Origin: Pseudomonas sivasensis | Lineage (GTDB): Bacteria; Pseudomonadota; Gammaproteobacteria; Pseudomonadales; Pseudomonadaceae | DNA length: 64,000 nt | Reading direction: 5' to 3' | NCBI RefSeq assembly: GCF_013778505.1 | Contig: NZ_JAAOWU010000023.1 | Location: 23,725 to 87,724, forward strand | In this document: piece by piece, positions 46,172 to 55,545 of the stretch | Position numbering within the stretch: position 1 is the stretch's first letter | How the letters are laid out: every line of letters begins with the position of its first letter | Program-made: the position numbers and the translations under genes | The notes under the pieces: model-generated | The model's input: the letters and a program-made list of their open reading frames with translations, nothing else | The model's database searches: none | What the model was told of the DNA's origin: nothing

Positions 46172-46274
46172 GGCCCGATCTTGTCAAAAGTTGACCTGAC
46201 ATAGCAAGCGGGCCAATCGAACTGCCCCTAACATCAACGCCCTTAAAGAAGCGTCATGACCTAGGGAACATTCC

Positions 46275-47189
46275 ATGCTGAAAAAACACTTGGCGCTAGC
46301 CGTGCTCGTCACCCTGGTGTGGGGAGTGAATTTCCCCATCACCCAATTGGGCCTGCGCTCGGTCGACCCCTTTGTGCTCACCGGCATCCGCTTTGCCTTG
46401 GCAGCCCTGCCCCTGGTGTTCTTCATCAAGCGCCCCGCCGTCAAGTTCAGCTACGTAGCCGCCTACGGTTTTATCTTCGGGCTGGGCATGTGGGGCGTAA
46501 TCAACTACGGGATCCAGATCGGTGTGAGCCCTGGTATTGCTTCATTGATCATTCAACTCAGCGTGTTCTTCACCATGGGCTGGGGTTTTTTACTGTTCAA
46601 GGAGAACATCCGCAAGGCGCAGATCGTCGGCGCCTTGCTGGCGCTCAGCGGCCTGGCGGGCATCATTTCCACTCAGGAAGGCAACCACGCCGTCCTTGGG
46701 GTGATGTTGATCGTATTGAGTGCGCTGGCCTGGAGCGTGGGCAACGTCATCATCAAGAAGTCCGGGGTCAAGGAGGTCTTCTCGTTCATGGTATGGGCCA
46801 GCCTGTTTCCGCCGATTCCACTGTTCCTCATGGCCTGGTGGATGCACGGCAGTAGCCCGTTCGAAGGCTTGAACGCCAGCCTCGACCTGGCAGCGATACT
46901 GTCCATCCTGTTCCAGGTGTACCTGGCCACGCACTTTGCCTACTGGGGCTGGAACTCGCTGCTAAAACTGTACCCCGTGTCCACAGTGGCGCCGCTGTCG
47001 TTGCTGATTCCCGTGTTCGGGATCAGCAGTTCGATGTTGATCATCGGTGAGCACGTTTCCACGCCGAACCTGATTTCGATTGCAATCATCATCGTCGGGT
47101 TAGCGGTGGGCTTGTGCCGCCGGCCATCGACACTCGCGCCTGCCGGGCTATCCTTGCGAAACCTCAGCAAGAAGCGCGTTGCCCGTTAA
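46275..47189 (+). CDS. EamA family drug/metabolite exporter
   Basis: A 304-residue membrane protein with ten helices in two EamA repeats (about 5-135 and 145-285), similar to YedA/RhaT-like exporters of amino acids or metabolites. The first repeat includes VTLVWGVNFPITQLGL and the second GVMLIVLSALAWSVGN. The substrate is unknown. It is divergent from an AraC gene that is its likely regulator. A short basic C-terminal tail ends the protein. Confidence 0.88.
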   Translation: MLKKHLALAVLVTLVWGVNFPITQLGLRSVDPFVLTGIRFALAALPLVFFIKRPAVKFSYVAAYGFIFGLGMWGVINYGIQIGVSPGIASLIIQLSVFFTMGWGFLLFKENIRKAQIVGALLALSGLAGIISTQEGNHAVLGVMLIVLSALAWSVGNVIIKKSGVKEVFSFMVWASLFPPIPLFLMAWWMHGSSPFEGLNASLDLAAILSILFQVYLATHFAYWGWNSLLKLYPVSTVAPLSLLIPVFGISSSMLIIGEHVSTPNLISIAIIIVGLAVGLCRRPSTLAPAGLSLRNLSKKRVAR

Positions 47190-47296
47190 AAACCGCGACA
47201 CATCGGCCTGATACGCAGCAAAAACACAATTTTCAAAATGTAAAAAGCGCTCTAATACACGCCTGATGACTGGTTTTGAAGATCCTGGAGTTCGCA

Positions 47297-49105
47297 ATGC
47301 CCCATGAAGGCAACCTGTTACAAGCAGCCGTGGTGTTCCTGCTCGCGGCCGTGCTGACCGTGCCCCTGGCCAAGCGCCTGCAATTGGGCGCGGTGTTGGG
47401 CTATCTGTTTGCTGGTGTGATCATTGGTCCATCGGTGCTGGGCCTGATAGGCAACCCGCAAAGCGTGGCGCAGTTTTCGGAGCTGGGAGTGGTGTTGCTG
47501 CTGTTCATCATTGGTCTGGAACTGTCGCCCAAGCGACTGTGGGTGATGCGCAAGGCGGTGTTTGGTGTCGGCCTCGCCCAGGTGCTGTTGACCGGGCTGG
47601 TCATGGCCGCAGTGGCGCTCTGGGTATTTGGCCAGGCCTGGAACAGCGCCATCGTGCTGGGCCTGGGCCTGGCGCTGTCGTCCACCGCGTTTGGCCTGCA
47701 AAGCCTGGCCGAGCGCAAGGAGCTCAACCAGCCCCACGGCCGGCTGGCGTTTGCCATCCTGCTGTTCCAGGACATCGCGGCGATCCCGCTGATCGCCATG
47801 GTGCCGCTGCTGGCCGGCAGCGACCACCCGACCACCGAAGCCCAGGGCGTGCAACACGTCCTGCAGATCCTCGGCAGCATCGCTGTGGTGATCATTGGCG
47901 GGCGCTACCTGCTGCGGCCAGTGTTTCGCATCGTCGCCAAGACTGGCCTGCGCGAAGTGTCCACTGCCACCGCGCTGCTGGTAGTGATCGGCACAGCCTG
48001 GCTGATGGAACTGGTGGGCGTGTCCATGGCCCTCGGCGCCTTCCTCGCCGGCCTGCTGCTGGCGGATTCGGAATACCGCCACGAACTGGAATCCCAGATC
48101 GAACCGTTCAAGGGCCTGTTGCTGGGACTGTTCTTTATCAGCGTGGGCATGGGCGCCAACCTCAGCCTGTTGCTCAGCTCGCCCCTGGTAGTGATCGGCC
48201 TGACCCTGCTGTTGATCGGTCTCAAGCTACCGCTGCTGTACGCCGTGGGCCGGATGGTGGGCGACCTCAATCGCGAAAGCGCCCTGCGCCTGGGCGTGGT
48301 ACTGGCTGCCGGCGGTGAATTCGCCTTCGTGGTGTTCAAGATCGGCCGCGACCAGGGCCTGTTCGAACCCCATCTCTACGACATCCTGGTGCTGACCATC
48401 ACCCTGTCCATGGCCGTGACGCCGCTGCTGTTGCTGGTGTGCCCGAAGCTGTTCAAGCCCAAGGTCAAGCCGGTGGAAGTGCCCGAGGAGTACCGCGCCA
48501 TCGAAAGCGATGCGCCGCGTGTGGTCATCGCCGGCATGGGCCGTATGGGCCAGATTGTGGCGCGGATCCTGCGCGCCCAGAACATCTCGTTCATCGCCCT
48601 CGACACCTCGGTGGAAACCATCGAACTGACCCGCAGTTTCGGCGGCATGCCGGTGTTCTACGGCGACCCGCAGCGCCCCGAGATCCTGCACGCGGCCAAG
48701 GTCGACCAGGCCGAGTTCTTTGTGATCGCCATGGACGACCCGGAGATCAACATCAAGACCGCCGAGCTGGTGCGCACCCTCTACCCGCACATGAAAATCA
48801 TCGCCCGCGCACGTAACCGCCAGCATGTGCACCGCCTGGTGGACCTGGACGCCTCGCCCGTTCGCGAGACGTTCTACTCCAGCCTGGAAATGAGCCGCCG
48901 CACCCTGGTAGGCCTGGGGTTGACCCAAGCCCAAGCTGATGCGCGCATCAACCGGTTCAAGAACCACGACCTGCAAGTACTCGCTGCCCAGCACGCGGTG
49001 TACGACGACGCAGCCAAAGTGATGCAGACCGCCCAGGAAGCCCGTACGGAACTGGCGCGGCTGTTTGAGATGGACAGACTTGAGGAAGAGTCCGACAAGG
49101 TGTGA
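47297..49105 (+). CDS. Glutathione-regulated K+/H+ antiporter (KefB/KefC-like)
   Basis: A 602-residue protein. Residues 1-385 are a monovalent cation/proton antiporter-2 domain with 12-13 helices, containing GIVIGPSVLGL-like GVIIGPSVLGLIG (near 34-46), the HGRLAFAILLFQDIAAIPLIAM element (near 150-170) and GAFLAGLLLADSEYRHELE. Residues 400-530 are an RCK N-domain with the NAD-binding motif VIAGMGRMGQIVARIL. ATG at 47297 follows GGAG and gives the standard family length; an earlier in-frame start exists. It exports K+ under glutathione-conjugate control and protects against electrophiles. The kefF-type accessory gene is not adjacent. Confidence 0.9.
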   Translation: MPHEGNLLQAAVVFLLAAVLTVPLAKRLQLGAVLGYLFAGVIIGPSVLGLIGNPQSVAQFSELGVVLLLFIIGLELSPKRLWVMRKAVFGVGLAQVLLTGLVMAAVALWVFGQAWNSAIVLGLGLALSSTAFGLQSLAERKELNQPHGRLAFAILLFQDIAAIPLIAMVPLLAGSDHPTTEAQGVQHVLQILGSIAVVIIGGRYLLRPVFRIVAKTGLREVSTATALLVVIGTAWLMELVGVSMALGAFLAGLLLADSEYRHELESQIEPFKGLLLGLFFISVGMGANLSLLLSSPLVVIGLTLLLIGLKLPLLYAVGRMVGDLNRESALRLGVVLAAGGEFAFVVFKIGRDQGLFEPHLYDILVLTITLSMAVTPLLLLVCPKLFKPKVKPVEVPEEYRAIESDAPRVVIAGMGRMGQIVARILRAQNISFIALDTSVETIELTRSFGGMPVFYGDPQRPEILHAAKVDQAEFFVIAMDDPEINIKTAELVRTLYPHMKIIARARNRQHVHRLVDLDASPVRETFYSSLEMSRRTLVGLGLTQAQADARINRFKNHDLQVLAAQHAVYDDAAKVMQTAQEARTELARLFEMDRLEEESDKV

Positions 49106-49177
49106 GGCTAGCGATGAACGATCTTGCGAATTTTCTGACAGAATACGGCGCAATTTCGTTCATCCCTGGAGCGCTTC

Positions 49178-49732
49178 ATGGCCACTTTCACCAAGACCGC
49201 CGCCCTGCTGGCCCTCGCGCTTACCGCCGGCAGCGTATTCGCCGCTGCCAAGCCGACCGTGCAAACCATCTCCACCTTGGGCGGCAAGTTCACCTTCAGC
49301 CTGCCCAAGGCCTACACCGCCGACACCCTGCCGTCGGGTAAGGCTGAAGATGGCACTGCCGACACCCAAGGCACGATGTACGCCAACAAGACCACGAAAA
49401 GTGTAGTGATCGTCGCCGAAACCGTGCGTAACGACGGGGTTAGCATCAAGGACAACGACCCACAATTCCTCGACGGCGCCGTGGCCGGCTTCGTCAAGGA
49501 CCAGAGCGCCGCCCTGCCCGACTTCAAAAAGCAAAGTGAGAAAAAACTGACCTTCAAGGGCCTAGGCTTGCGCCAGGTGGACAGCACCGCGACCCAGGGT
49601 GGTGGCAAGACGCTGCAATCCACTTTCCTCGGCGGCTCGGGAAATCACTTGCTGGTGATCCAGGCGATTTCACGGGCGGATGATGCCAAGGGGCATGCAG
49701 CGTTGGTGAAGCAGATTACCGGCGGTAAATAA
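49178..49732 (+). CDS. Exported hypothetical protein
   Basis: A 184-residue protein with an N-terminal Sec signal peptide (residues 1-23, ending VFAAAK). The mature part has a single-domain appearance (about 160 residues) with alternating beta and alpha segments, no Cys and no recognised catalytic motif. The function is unknown. The ATG follows GGAG seven bases upstream. It lies 72 bases after the antiporter gene on the same strand and is followed by a REP-like repeat, so it may be a separate or a second gene in that transcript. Confidence 0.8.
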   Translation: MATFTKTAALLALALTAGSVFAAAKPTVQTISTLGGKFTFSLPKAYTADTLPSGKAEDGTADTQGTMYANKTTKSVVIVAETVRNDGVSIKDNDPQFLDGAVAGFVKDQSAALPDFKKQSEKKLTFKGLGLRQVDSTATQGGGKTLQSTFLGGSGNHLLVIQAISRADDAKGHAALVKQITGGK

Positions 49733-49761
49733 CCCGATCTCCCAAGCAACACAAAACCAAT

Positions 49762-49866
49762 GTGGGAGCTGGCTTGCCTGCGATAACGGTGGACCCGTCG
49801 ATATCTCTATTGACTGACACCCCGCTATCGCAGCGGTGCGACGATTCGACAAGCCCGCTCCCACAT
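49762..49866. repeat. REPIN-like repeat, diverged right arm
   Basis: GTGGGAGCTGGCTTGCCTGCGATA on the left pairs partly with ATCGCAG...CAAGCCCGCTCCCAC on the right. The right arm carries an insertion (GGTGCGACGATTCGA) not found in the left, so the element is imperfect. The core resembles the REPIN at 31833. Confidence 0.7.
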
Positions 49867-49879
49867 TTATTTACCGCGT

Positions 49880-50599
49880 TTACCTCAGGCTTTTTTCCAG
49901 CCAAACCTTCAAGTCCTGCACTTCCGCCTCACTGATGGTGTGGTTCATCCCCGGATACCCATGAAACTCCGGCTTCAACCCCAAGCCCGTCAACACCTCA
50001 TTCGCTCGGGTCGCCGACGCATACGGCAGCGCCTGGTCCAAAGTGCCGTGACCAATAAAGATCGCCAGCTTGCCCAATGACTCATCCGGTTTCAGCTCAG
50101 CCTTGAGCACCGGCAACACGCTGCCACTCAACGCCGCAATCCCCCGCACCAGTTGCGGGTCACGCAACGCCACCTCATACGACATGATCGCGCCCTGGCT
50201 GAAACCAATCAGGAACACCCGATCACTCTGGGTGTGGTACTTGGCGGTGGCTTTGCCGACGAAGTCCTTGATCAGCCCCGCACTGCGCTGAAGATCGGCC
50301 GTGACACCATCGTAATCGCCGTCACCGGGCGTCTTGGTAAACCAGCGGAATCCATTCGAATCGACCGGCATGGGCGCCCGAACCGACAAATAAGTCCACG
50401 TGGACGGCAGCGCGTCCTTGATGCCAAACAGGTCTTCCTCGTTACTGCCAAAGCCGTGCAGGAAAATCACCAGCGGTTGGTTGCGCGCATCGCCCTGGGT
50501 TTGCTCCAGGTACGACAGCGGCAAGTCGGTGTGCAGCGTATCGTCGGCATGAGCGGCACCGGCTAGCAGGGTCAGCGCCAGGGCAAACAGTTTGAACAT
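49880..50599 (-). CDS. Exported serine esterase/phospholipase (carboxylesterase type 2)
   Basis: A 239-residue alpha/beta hydrolase with a signal peptide (about residues 1-18, AGAAHA). The catalytic Ser is in GFSQG (near 134-138, GFSQGAIMSYE), the Asp follows in GHGTLDQALP (about 190-199) and the His is in MNHTISEAE near the C-terminus. The FLHGFGSNEEDLF element near 49-61 supplies the oxyanion hole. It acts in the periplasm on an acyl ester or phospholipid; the substrate is unknown. GAGG eight bases upstream supports the start. It lies 11 bases after the cobF stop codon. Confidence 0.87.
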   Translation of the reverse strand: MFKLFALALTLLAGAAHADDTLHTDLPLSYLEQTQGDARNQPLVIFLHGFGSNEEDLFGIKDALPSTWTYLSVRAPMPVDSNGFRWFTKTPGDGDYDGVTADLQRSAGLIKDFVGKATAKYHTQSDRVFLIGFSQGAIMSYEVALRDPQLVRGIAALSGSVLPVLKAELKPDESLGKLAIFIGHGTLDQALPYASATRANEVLTGLGLKPEFHGYPGMNHTISEAEVQDLKVWLEKSLR

Positions 50600-50610
50600 G
50601 GGACGTTACC

Positions 50611-51366
50611 TCAGGGTTTGCGTAGCAAATAAGTGTCCATGATCCAGCCATTTTCCAGGCGCGCGGCCTTGCGCACCCGTTGGATTTCTTCGGCCACCTC
50701 ACTCACCTTGCCGCTGATGAGGATCTCATCCGGCGTGCCGAGGTAGGCACCCCAGTAGATGTCCATATCCTGATCGGCCACGCTACGGTAGGAATCTTCG
50801 GCGTCAAGCATGACCACCAGGGTGTCGGCATCACTCGCCTGCCCTGCCGCCAAACGTCGCCCGGTGGTGATCTCAACGGACTTGCCGATGCGGTTCAACG
50901 GCACTTTGTGCTGGGCGGCCAGGGCCTGCACGCTGGTGATACCGGGGATCACGTCGAACTCGAAGGTGCAGCGGCCACTGGCCAAAATCGCCTGCAGAAT
51001 GCGGATGGTGCTGTCGTACAGCGCAGGATCGCCCCAGGCCAGGAATGCGCCGACTTCGCCGTCGGCCATTTCCTCATTGATCATGCGCTCGAAGGTGGCC
51101 TGCTTGTCACGGTTGAGGTCCTGCACCGCGGTGGTGTAGTCGATCTCACCGCGTACACGCTCGGGGCAATCGGCCTCGACGAAGCGGTAGCCAGGCTCGG
51201 TGATGTAGGTTTCGCAGATCTCGCGGCGCAGGTCGATCAACTTGTCTTTGCTCTGGCCCTTGTCCATCAAGAAAAACACGTCGGTGCGGTTGAGCGCCTT
51301 CACGGCCTGCATCGTGATGTAGTCAGGGTTGCCGGCGCCAATGCCGATGATCAGGATGCGTTTCAT
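50611..51366 (-). CDS. cobF: Precorrin-6A synthase (deacetylating)
   Basis: A 251-residue SAM-dependent methyltransferase of aerobic cobalamin synthesis. It converts precorrin-5 to precorrin-6A, methylating C-1 and releasing acetate. The tetrapyrrole methylase fold is shown by the N-terminal GIGAGNPDYITMQAVKAL (about 7-24), LAWGDPALYDSTIRIL (about 108-123) and VIPGITSVQALAAQHKVPL. The family-specific C-terminal KAARLENGWIMDTYLLRKP is present. It is the only cob gene recognised here; the rest of the pathway must be elsewhere. It is followed by the esterase and preceded by a phosphatase-like gene, with a 9-base gap. Confidence 0.93.
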   Translation of the reverse strand: MKRILIIGIGAGNPDYITMQAVKALNRTDVFFLMDKGQSKDKLIDLRREICETYITEPGYRFVEADCPERVRGEIDYTTAVQDLNRDKQATFERMINEEMADGEVGAFLAWGDPALYDSTIRILQAILASGRCTFEFDVIPGITSVQALAAQHKVPLNRIGKSVEITTGRRLAAGQASDADTLVVMLDAEDSYRSVADQDMDIYWGAYLGTPDEILISGKVSEVAEEIQRVRKAARLENGWIMDTYLLRKP

Positions 51367-51375
51367 GGGTTGCTC

Positions 51376-51987
51376 TCATTGCGGGGCGTGGATTTTGCCA
51401 TGTTCACGCGCCTGGGCGTGAGTTTCCAGGCGCAAGCGCCAGACCTTGTTGAAGCGAAGTTCAGTGGCCGACAACGCTTCGACGTCGATGAGGTAGAACA
51501 TCGACAGCGGGAACTGCATGACGTACAGCAGTGCGGCGCGGATCACAAAGGGGTGCGTAATGGCGACCACATGGCCGGGTTGGGTTTCGAGGGATTTCAT
51601 CCACTGCGCGACACGTGTGCAAACGTCATCCACCGACTCGCCGCCATGGGGTGCGCACGTGCTGTCAGTGAGCCAGGTGTTTAACTGATCGCCATTCAGT
51701 TGGCTGATGGCCTGGCCTTTCCACTGGCCGAAATCCGCGTCACGCAGGGCGTCTTCGATTCCTGCGTCATCGCCGAACAAGCCGGCTGTCTGCCGTGTAC
51801 GCACTTCCGGCCCGCACAACAAACGCCGGGGTTTCTTATAACGCCCGGCGAGGGACAGCGCCGCGCCATGCCAATCCATCGCCACCGCCTCGTCGTCCGG
51901 AAAACGCCCGCGCTTTTGCAGAGGCGTGGCGGCATGGCAGATGAGTGTCAAACGGGTGGCCTGGATCACGGATTGTTTCAACGACAA
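51376..51987 (-). CDS. Histidine phosphatase family protein (CobC-like), altered RHG motif
   Basis: A 203-residue phosphatase-superfamily protein, 9 bases before cobF. The usual N-terminal RHG motif reads CHAAT here (about residues 18-22): the phosphate-binding Arg is Cys while the catalytic His is kept. The second half has HGGESVDDV (about 114-122) and the second conserved His in ITHPFVIRA (about 144-152). Activity may be weak or altered. A cobalamin role like that of CobC is suggested only by position next to cobF. The start is uncertain: TTG at 51987 is the extended one, GTG at 51969 is an alternative. Confidence 0.65.
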   Translation of the reverse strand: MSLKQSVIQATRLTLICHAATPLQKRGRFPDDEAVAMDWHGAALSLAGRYKKPRRLLCGPEVRTRQTAGLFGDDAGIEDALRDADFGQWKGQAISQLNGDQLNTWLTDSTCAPHGGESVDDVCTRVAQWMKSLETQPGHVVAITHPFVIRAALLYVMQFPLSMFYLIDVEALSATELRFNKVWRLRLETHAQAREHGKIHAPQ

Positions 51988-52017
51988 GGATTAAGGCCAC
52001 CAAGACTGGCGCAGTTA

Positions 52018-52563
52018 TCACTGGGGCGCAACGCCTTGTGCCAGATAGAGCACCTGGTAGCCCGTGCCTGGGTGCTCGGCATCCAACGTTTTGGCCGACA
52101 GCGTAAACCGCACCAAGCGCCACGCTTGTACGTCCAGCGCGAGGAACACCGCGAACGTGTCGTTGCTATCCGCCAACTGCTGATTCCGTCGTTTCTCATC
52201 GGCCAAGATGCCCGCGCGGTCCACGCCAGGCGCCAGCGGCCGTTCCTCCCGATACAGACTCAGCGCGTTCTGCGCCGGGCCACGTTGTACATCCAGCGGC
52301 AGCCAACTCTCGATATGCGGACGACCGAAGCTGTCGAGCACTTTCTGGAAACGCTCCCCCAGCAAAAAGTCAGCGGCCTGCAACGGGTCGGCCCACAGGT
52401 ACACCGAGGAATACACATTGCCGCCAGTCTCCTGGGCGATAAACGCCTTGAACAGCAACCCTTCAGCGTGATCCCACAACGGCCCCAACTGCGTGGCACG
52501 TCGGCGAATCACGTTCATGTCGTAATCGGCGGGTAAGCGGTGTGAATACTGTTTGGCGAACAT
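52018..52563 (-). CDS. DUF4865 family protein
   Basis: A 181-residue soluble protein of the DUF4865 family (recalled). It begins MFAKQYSHRLPADYDM and has no signal peptide. The family is often found next to LysR regulators in Proteobacteria, and here it is divergent from one 93 bases away, which is its likely regulator. The function is unknown; a small-molecule enzyme is possible. GGGAG eight bases upstream supports ATG at 52563 over an earlier in-frame ATG. Confidence 0.75.
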   Translation of the reverse strand: MFAKQYSHRLPADYDMNVIRRRATQLGPLWDHAEGLLFKAFIAQETGGNVYSSVYLWADPLQAADFLLGERFQKVLDSFGRPHIESWLPLDVQRGPAQNALSLYREERPLAPGVDRAGILADEKRRNQQLADSNDTFAVFLALDVQAWRLVRFTLSAKTLDAEHPGTGYQVLYLAQGVAPQ

Positions 52564-52656
52564 CAGGAAGCTCCCAGGCAAGATGAGGTATCAGCTTGCG
52601 CATCCGCGATGATTTCAACAAGATATGACCGAATATAGGTGCGATAAGGATTTGAT

Positions 52657-53523
52657 ATGACTGACGCGCTCAAACCTCTGGACATCGACACCGTGCACGC
52701 CTTCGTACTGGTGGCCGATTTCGGCAGTTTCACCCGTGCCGCCGAGGCCCTCGACACTTCCCAGGCCGCGATCAGCCTTAAGCTCAAGCGCCTTGAAGAG
52801 CGCCTCGGCTATCGTCTGCTTGAGCGCACGCCACGGCATGTGCGGCTGTCGCCCCAGGGCGAGCAGTTCATCGTGGCCGCGCGTGCGCTGCTCAACGCCC
52901 ATGAACGCGCGCTGGGCGACATGGGCACCCACGCACCGCGTCGCCTGGTGATCGGCATCAGCGACCATGTCGCCGGCCCGGACTTGCCGGCCTGGCTCAG
53001 CCGCCTGGCCGCCTATGACCCTTTGGTGATCCTCGAAGTGCGCATCGCCTCCTCCCGCGACCTGGTCGCGGCCTTCGATCGCAACGAGCTGGACGCGGTC
53101 ATCGTGCGCAACGAGGGCGACCGCCAGGACGGCGAAGTCTTGGTGGTGGAACGCTTTGGCTGGTTCGCCGCGCCCACCTGGCAGCACAGCGCCGGCACGC
53201 CACTGCGCATGGCGACCATGGCCGCGCCCTGCGGCGTTCGCCACTTGGCCACACGCGCACTGGATGCGGCGTGCATCGACTGGACCGAAGTATTCGTCGG
53301 CGGCGGTGTGATGGCCGTGGGTGCGGCAGTCAGCGCCGGCCTCGGCGTCGCCGCCCTCGCCCACCGCGTGGCACCCGCTGGCGCGGTGGAGGTGAGCGAG
53401 CAATATGGGTTGCCGGCGTTGCCCGTCAGTGAAGTGGTGCTTTACAGCCGTATCAGTGACGCACGCTCCAGGGAAACGTTGCGCGCCCTGAGCGCAACCT
53501 TTCGTGGTGTGCTGCAACGGTGA
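52657..53523 (+). CDS. LysR family transcriptional regulator
   Basis: A 288-residue regulator. The N-terminal winged helix has FVLVADFGSFTRAAEALDTS (about 16-35) followed by QAAISLKLKRLEERLGYRLL, and the effector domain covers about 95-285. The GISDHVAGPD segment (about 108-117) and the Ala-rich C-terminus are typical of short LTTRs. AAGGA lies seven bases upstream of the ATG. It is divergent from the DUF4865 gene and probably controls it, with an AT-rich 93-base space between. Confidence 0.88.
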   Translation: MTDALKPLDIDTVHAFVLVADFGSFTRAAEALDTSQAAISLKLKRLEERLGYRLLERTPRHVRLSPQGEQFIVAARALLNAHERALGDMGTHAPRRLVIGISDHVAGPDLPAWLSRLAAYDPLVILEVRIASSRDLVAAFDRNELDAVIVRNEGDRQDGEVLVVERFGWFAAPTWQHSAGTPLRMATMAAPCGVRHLATRALDAACIDWTEVFVGGGVMAVGAAVSAGLGVAALAHRVAPAGAVEVSEQYGLPALPVSEVVLYSRISDARSRETLRALSATFRGVLQR

Positions 53524-53574
53524 AACCAGCCCCGCAATTCCTCTGCTACGGGCCATCTCATTGAACATGTGCAG

Positions 53575-54552
53575 TCAATCAAACCACTCGCGGCGGCCTT
53601 CGAAGGTGCTGACGATCAACTCCACAATCATCCGCACTGCCTGCGCATCCTCCACCTGCGCATTCACCGCCAGCCACACCTGGCGCTGCATGCTCTCGGC
53701 CAACAACCCCGGCAAGGCCACCAGACCTCGGTCGAAACTGCTCATGTAGTGCGGCAGCAACCCGATGCAGGCGCCGCAGCGGATCATCTCCAGCATCAGC
53801 GAATACGCATGCACCTGCACCACGGCGGCCAGGCGCTGCTCCACCACGTGGTTCCATGGCTGCAAGGCCTCGACCTGCGCATCGGGTTGCCATTGCACCA
53901 GCATGTAGTCAGCGAGGTCTTCCACGCTGTCCGGGCGCGTGGTCAGCCGCGAGTAGCGCTTGGCAATGTGCGGCAAGTACTGCAGGCGCGCCAGGGCCCT
54001 TGGCGGTTCGGTGACAAAGCCCGGGCCGGGCATCGGGCTGTCGCTGTCCGACAGCCACACCACCACATCCACGTCCACCGCTTGCAGGGACAGTTGGCTG
54101 TCGATGGAGATGATCTCCAGGCGCACGCTGGCGTTGCGCCGCAGTAAGGCGATCAAATCGCGGCCGAGGATGTCATGCAGGATCGGTTCGGCCACCGCCA
54201 CGCGGATCAGCGGCTGTTCCACCACCGGCAGGCGTCGTTCATGGGCCAGAGCGATCAGTTGCGCCTGCAATTGCTGGCCGTCCCGACTGAGCACCAGCCC
54301 ATTGCCCTGGTAACTGAACAACACGTGGCGCAAGTGCTCTTCCAGTTGCGCCAGGCGCTTGCGCAGCAGCGTCGCCTTGATGTTCAGGCTGCGCGCCGCC
54401 TGCATAAAGCAGCCGCAGCGCGCGCTCACCAGAAAGTAGCGCGCCACCTCCGGGTCAATCTCATGGGCCAGGGCCAGCCAATGGCTGCGCGGCTCGGCGG
54501 CCGCGGGATAGGCGGCGGTGCCCTGAGGGCCGGACGGTTCCAGTAATGCCAT
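53575..54552 (-). CDS. LysR-like transcriptional regulator
   Basis: A 325-residue LTTR with a slightly long N-terminus (about 30 residues before the winged helix). The helix-turn-helix includes FLVSARCGCFMQAARSLNIK (about 41-60) and KRLAQLEEHLRHVLFSY, and the effector domain follows (about 110-320). The HTH deviates from the classic pattern, as the recognition part begins with ATLLRKRL. It is the last gene on the strand after the PpiC gene, 51 bases away, and could be either the regulator of that operon or the end of it. Confidence 0.82.
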   Translation of the reverse strand: MALLEPSGPQGTAAYPAAAEPRSHWLALAHEIDPEVARYFLVSARCGCFMQAARSLNIKATLLRKRLAQLEEHLRHVLFSYQGNGLVLSRDGQQLQAQLIALAHERRLPVVEQPLIRVAVAEPILHDILGRDLIALLRRNASVRLEIISIDSQLSLQAVDVDVVVWLSDSDSPMPGPGFVTEPPRALARLQYLPHIAKRYSRLTTRPDSVEDLADYMLVQWQPDAQVEALQPWNHVVEQRLAAVVQVHAYSLMLEMIRCGACIGLLPHYMSSFDRGLVALPGLLAESMQRQVWLAVNAQVEDAQAVRMIVELIVSTFEGRREWFD

Positions 54553-54603
54553 TTGAGACTCCCTGTCTTGTTGGTCTGGGCATCCAATGCGGGTGGACGG
54601 GTA

Positions 54604-55545
54604 TTACTCCAATACTTTGTTCAACTCGGCGCCGTCGATGCTCAAGGTCGCGGTGTTGAGCATGCCTTCAAGGTAAGCCTTGGCGATTTGCTCTTGACGC
54701 TGGGCACGCAGGGCCTGGGTCAGGCGTTCACGCAGCTCATCGAGGCTGGCGGTGCGCGCCGGTTGTTGGCCGATCAACTTCAGCACATGGAACCCCGCCG
54801 GGCTCTGCACCACGTCCGACACCGCGCCGACCTTGAGTCGCGACACCGCCTCGCGCACTTGCGGCACCAGTTGCTGCAACGGCTGCATCCCCGAATCACC
54901 TCCGCGCGCGGCGCTGTCCGGGTCCTGGGAAAACTGCGTGGCCAAGGCCGCAAAATCGGCCGGCGCGGCCTGGGCCTTGCGGCTCAACTCCTGGGCCTGG
55001 CGCCGCACGGTATCGAGGGTTTGCGGGTCATTCACGGCGAGGAAAATCTGGCTCACCCGGTACAACGGCGGCGTCACCCATTGCGCCTTGCCGCTGTCGT
55101 AGGCCTGTTGCAATTCAGCGGCGCTGGGGTAATCGGCCGGGACTTTACTGACCGACAACATGTAGTCACGAAACACGATCTGCTCGGTGGCGGCGCGGGT
55201 CTGTTGCTCCACCTCCGGGCGCTGGCGCCAGCCTTGGGCGTCGGCCTGTTCCAGCACGGCTTTTTGCGCCAGACGCGAGCGGATCCAGGTTTCCAGGGCG
55301 CCACGGTTGCCACGCAATTGTTCGCGGGATTCAGCCGGCAGGCTGGCGAGCACGTTTTTCAGTTCCGGCAGGTCGATCTGCTGGTTGCCCAGGCGCGCAA
55401 CCGCCGGCCCGGTTGACGCAGGGCTGATCACCGGCGCCGGTTGTTGCGCCGCCACCGGGTCGCTGCCCGGTCGCAGGCTCAACGCCACTGCCACCACCAG
55501 CAGGGCCAACGCGCCCGCGCCGACCATCAGTGTCGGCTTTTTCAC
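54604..55545 (-). CDS. PpiC-type peptidylprolyl isomerase (periplasmic chaperone)
   Basis: A 313-residue exported or membrane-anchored protein. One hydrophobic segment (residues 7-25) serves as signal/anchor. A SurA-like N-terminal helical region with RSRLAQKAVLEQADAQGW follows (to about 130), then a parvulin domain (about 158-265) with DFAALATQFSQDPDSAARGG and the GFHVLKLIG element near its end. It would help fold or protect outer-membrane proteins, here probably the barrel or the exported partners of this operon. Its start overlaps the YbjN gene stop by 4 bases, so the two are coupled. Confidence 0.85.
   Translation of the reverse strand: MKKPTLMVGAGALALLVVAVALSLRPGSDPVAAQQPAPVISPASTGPAVARLGNQQIDLPELKNVLASLPAESREQLRGNRGALETWIRSRLAQKAVLEQADAQGWRQRPEVEQQTRAATEQIVFRDYMLSVSKVPADYPSAAELQQAYDSGKAQWVTPPLYRVSQIFLAVNDPQTLDTVRRQAQELSRKAQAAPADFAALATQFSQDPDSAARGGDSGMQPLQQLVPQVREAVSRLKVGAVSDVVQSPAGFHVLKLIGQQPARTASLDELRERLTQALRAQRQEQIAKAYLEGMLNTATLSIDGAELNKVLE

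Noticed and set aside
47318..49153. Minus-strand frames under the KefB-like gene
   Set aside because: They are antisense to antiporter helices and the RCK domain, and lack ribosome binding sites.
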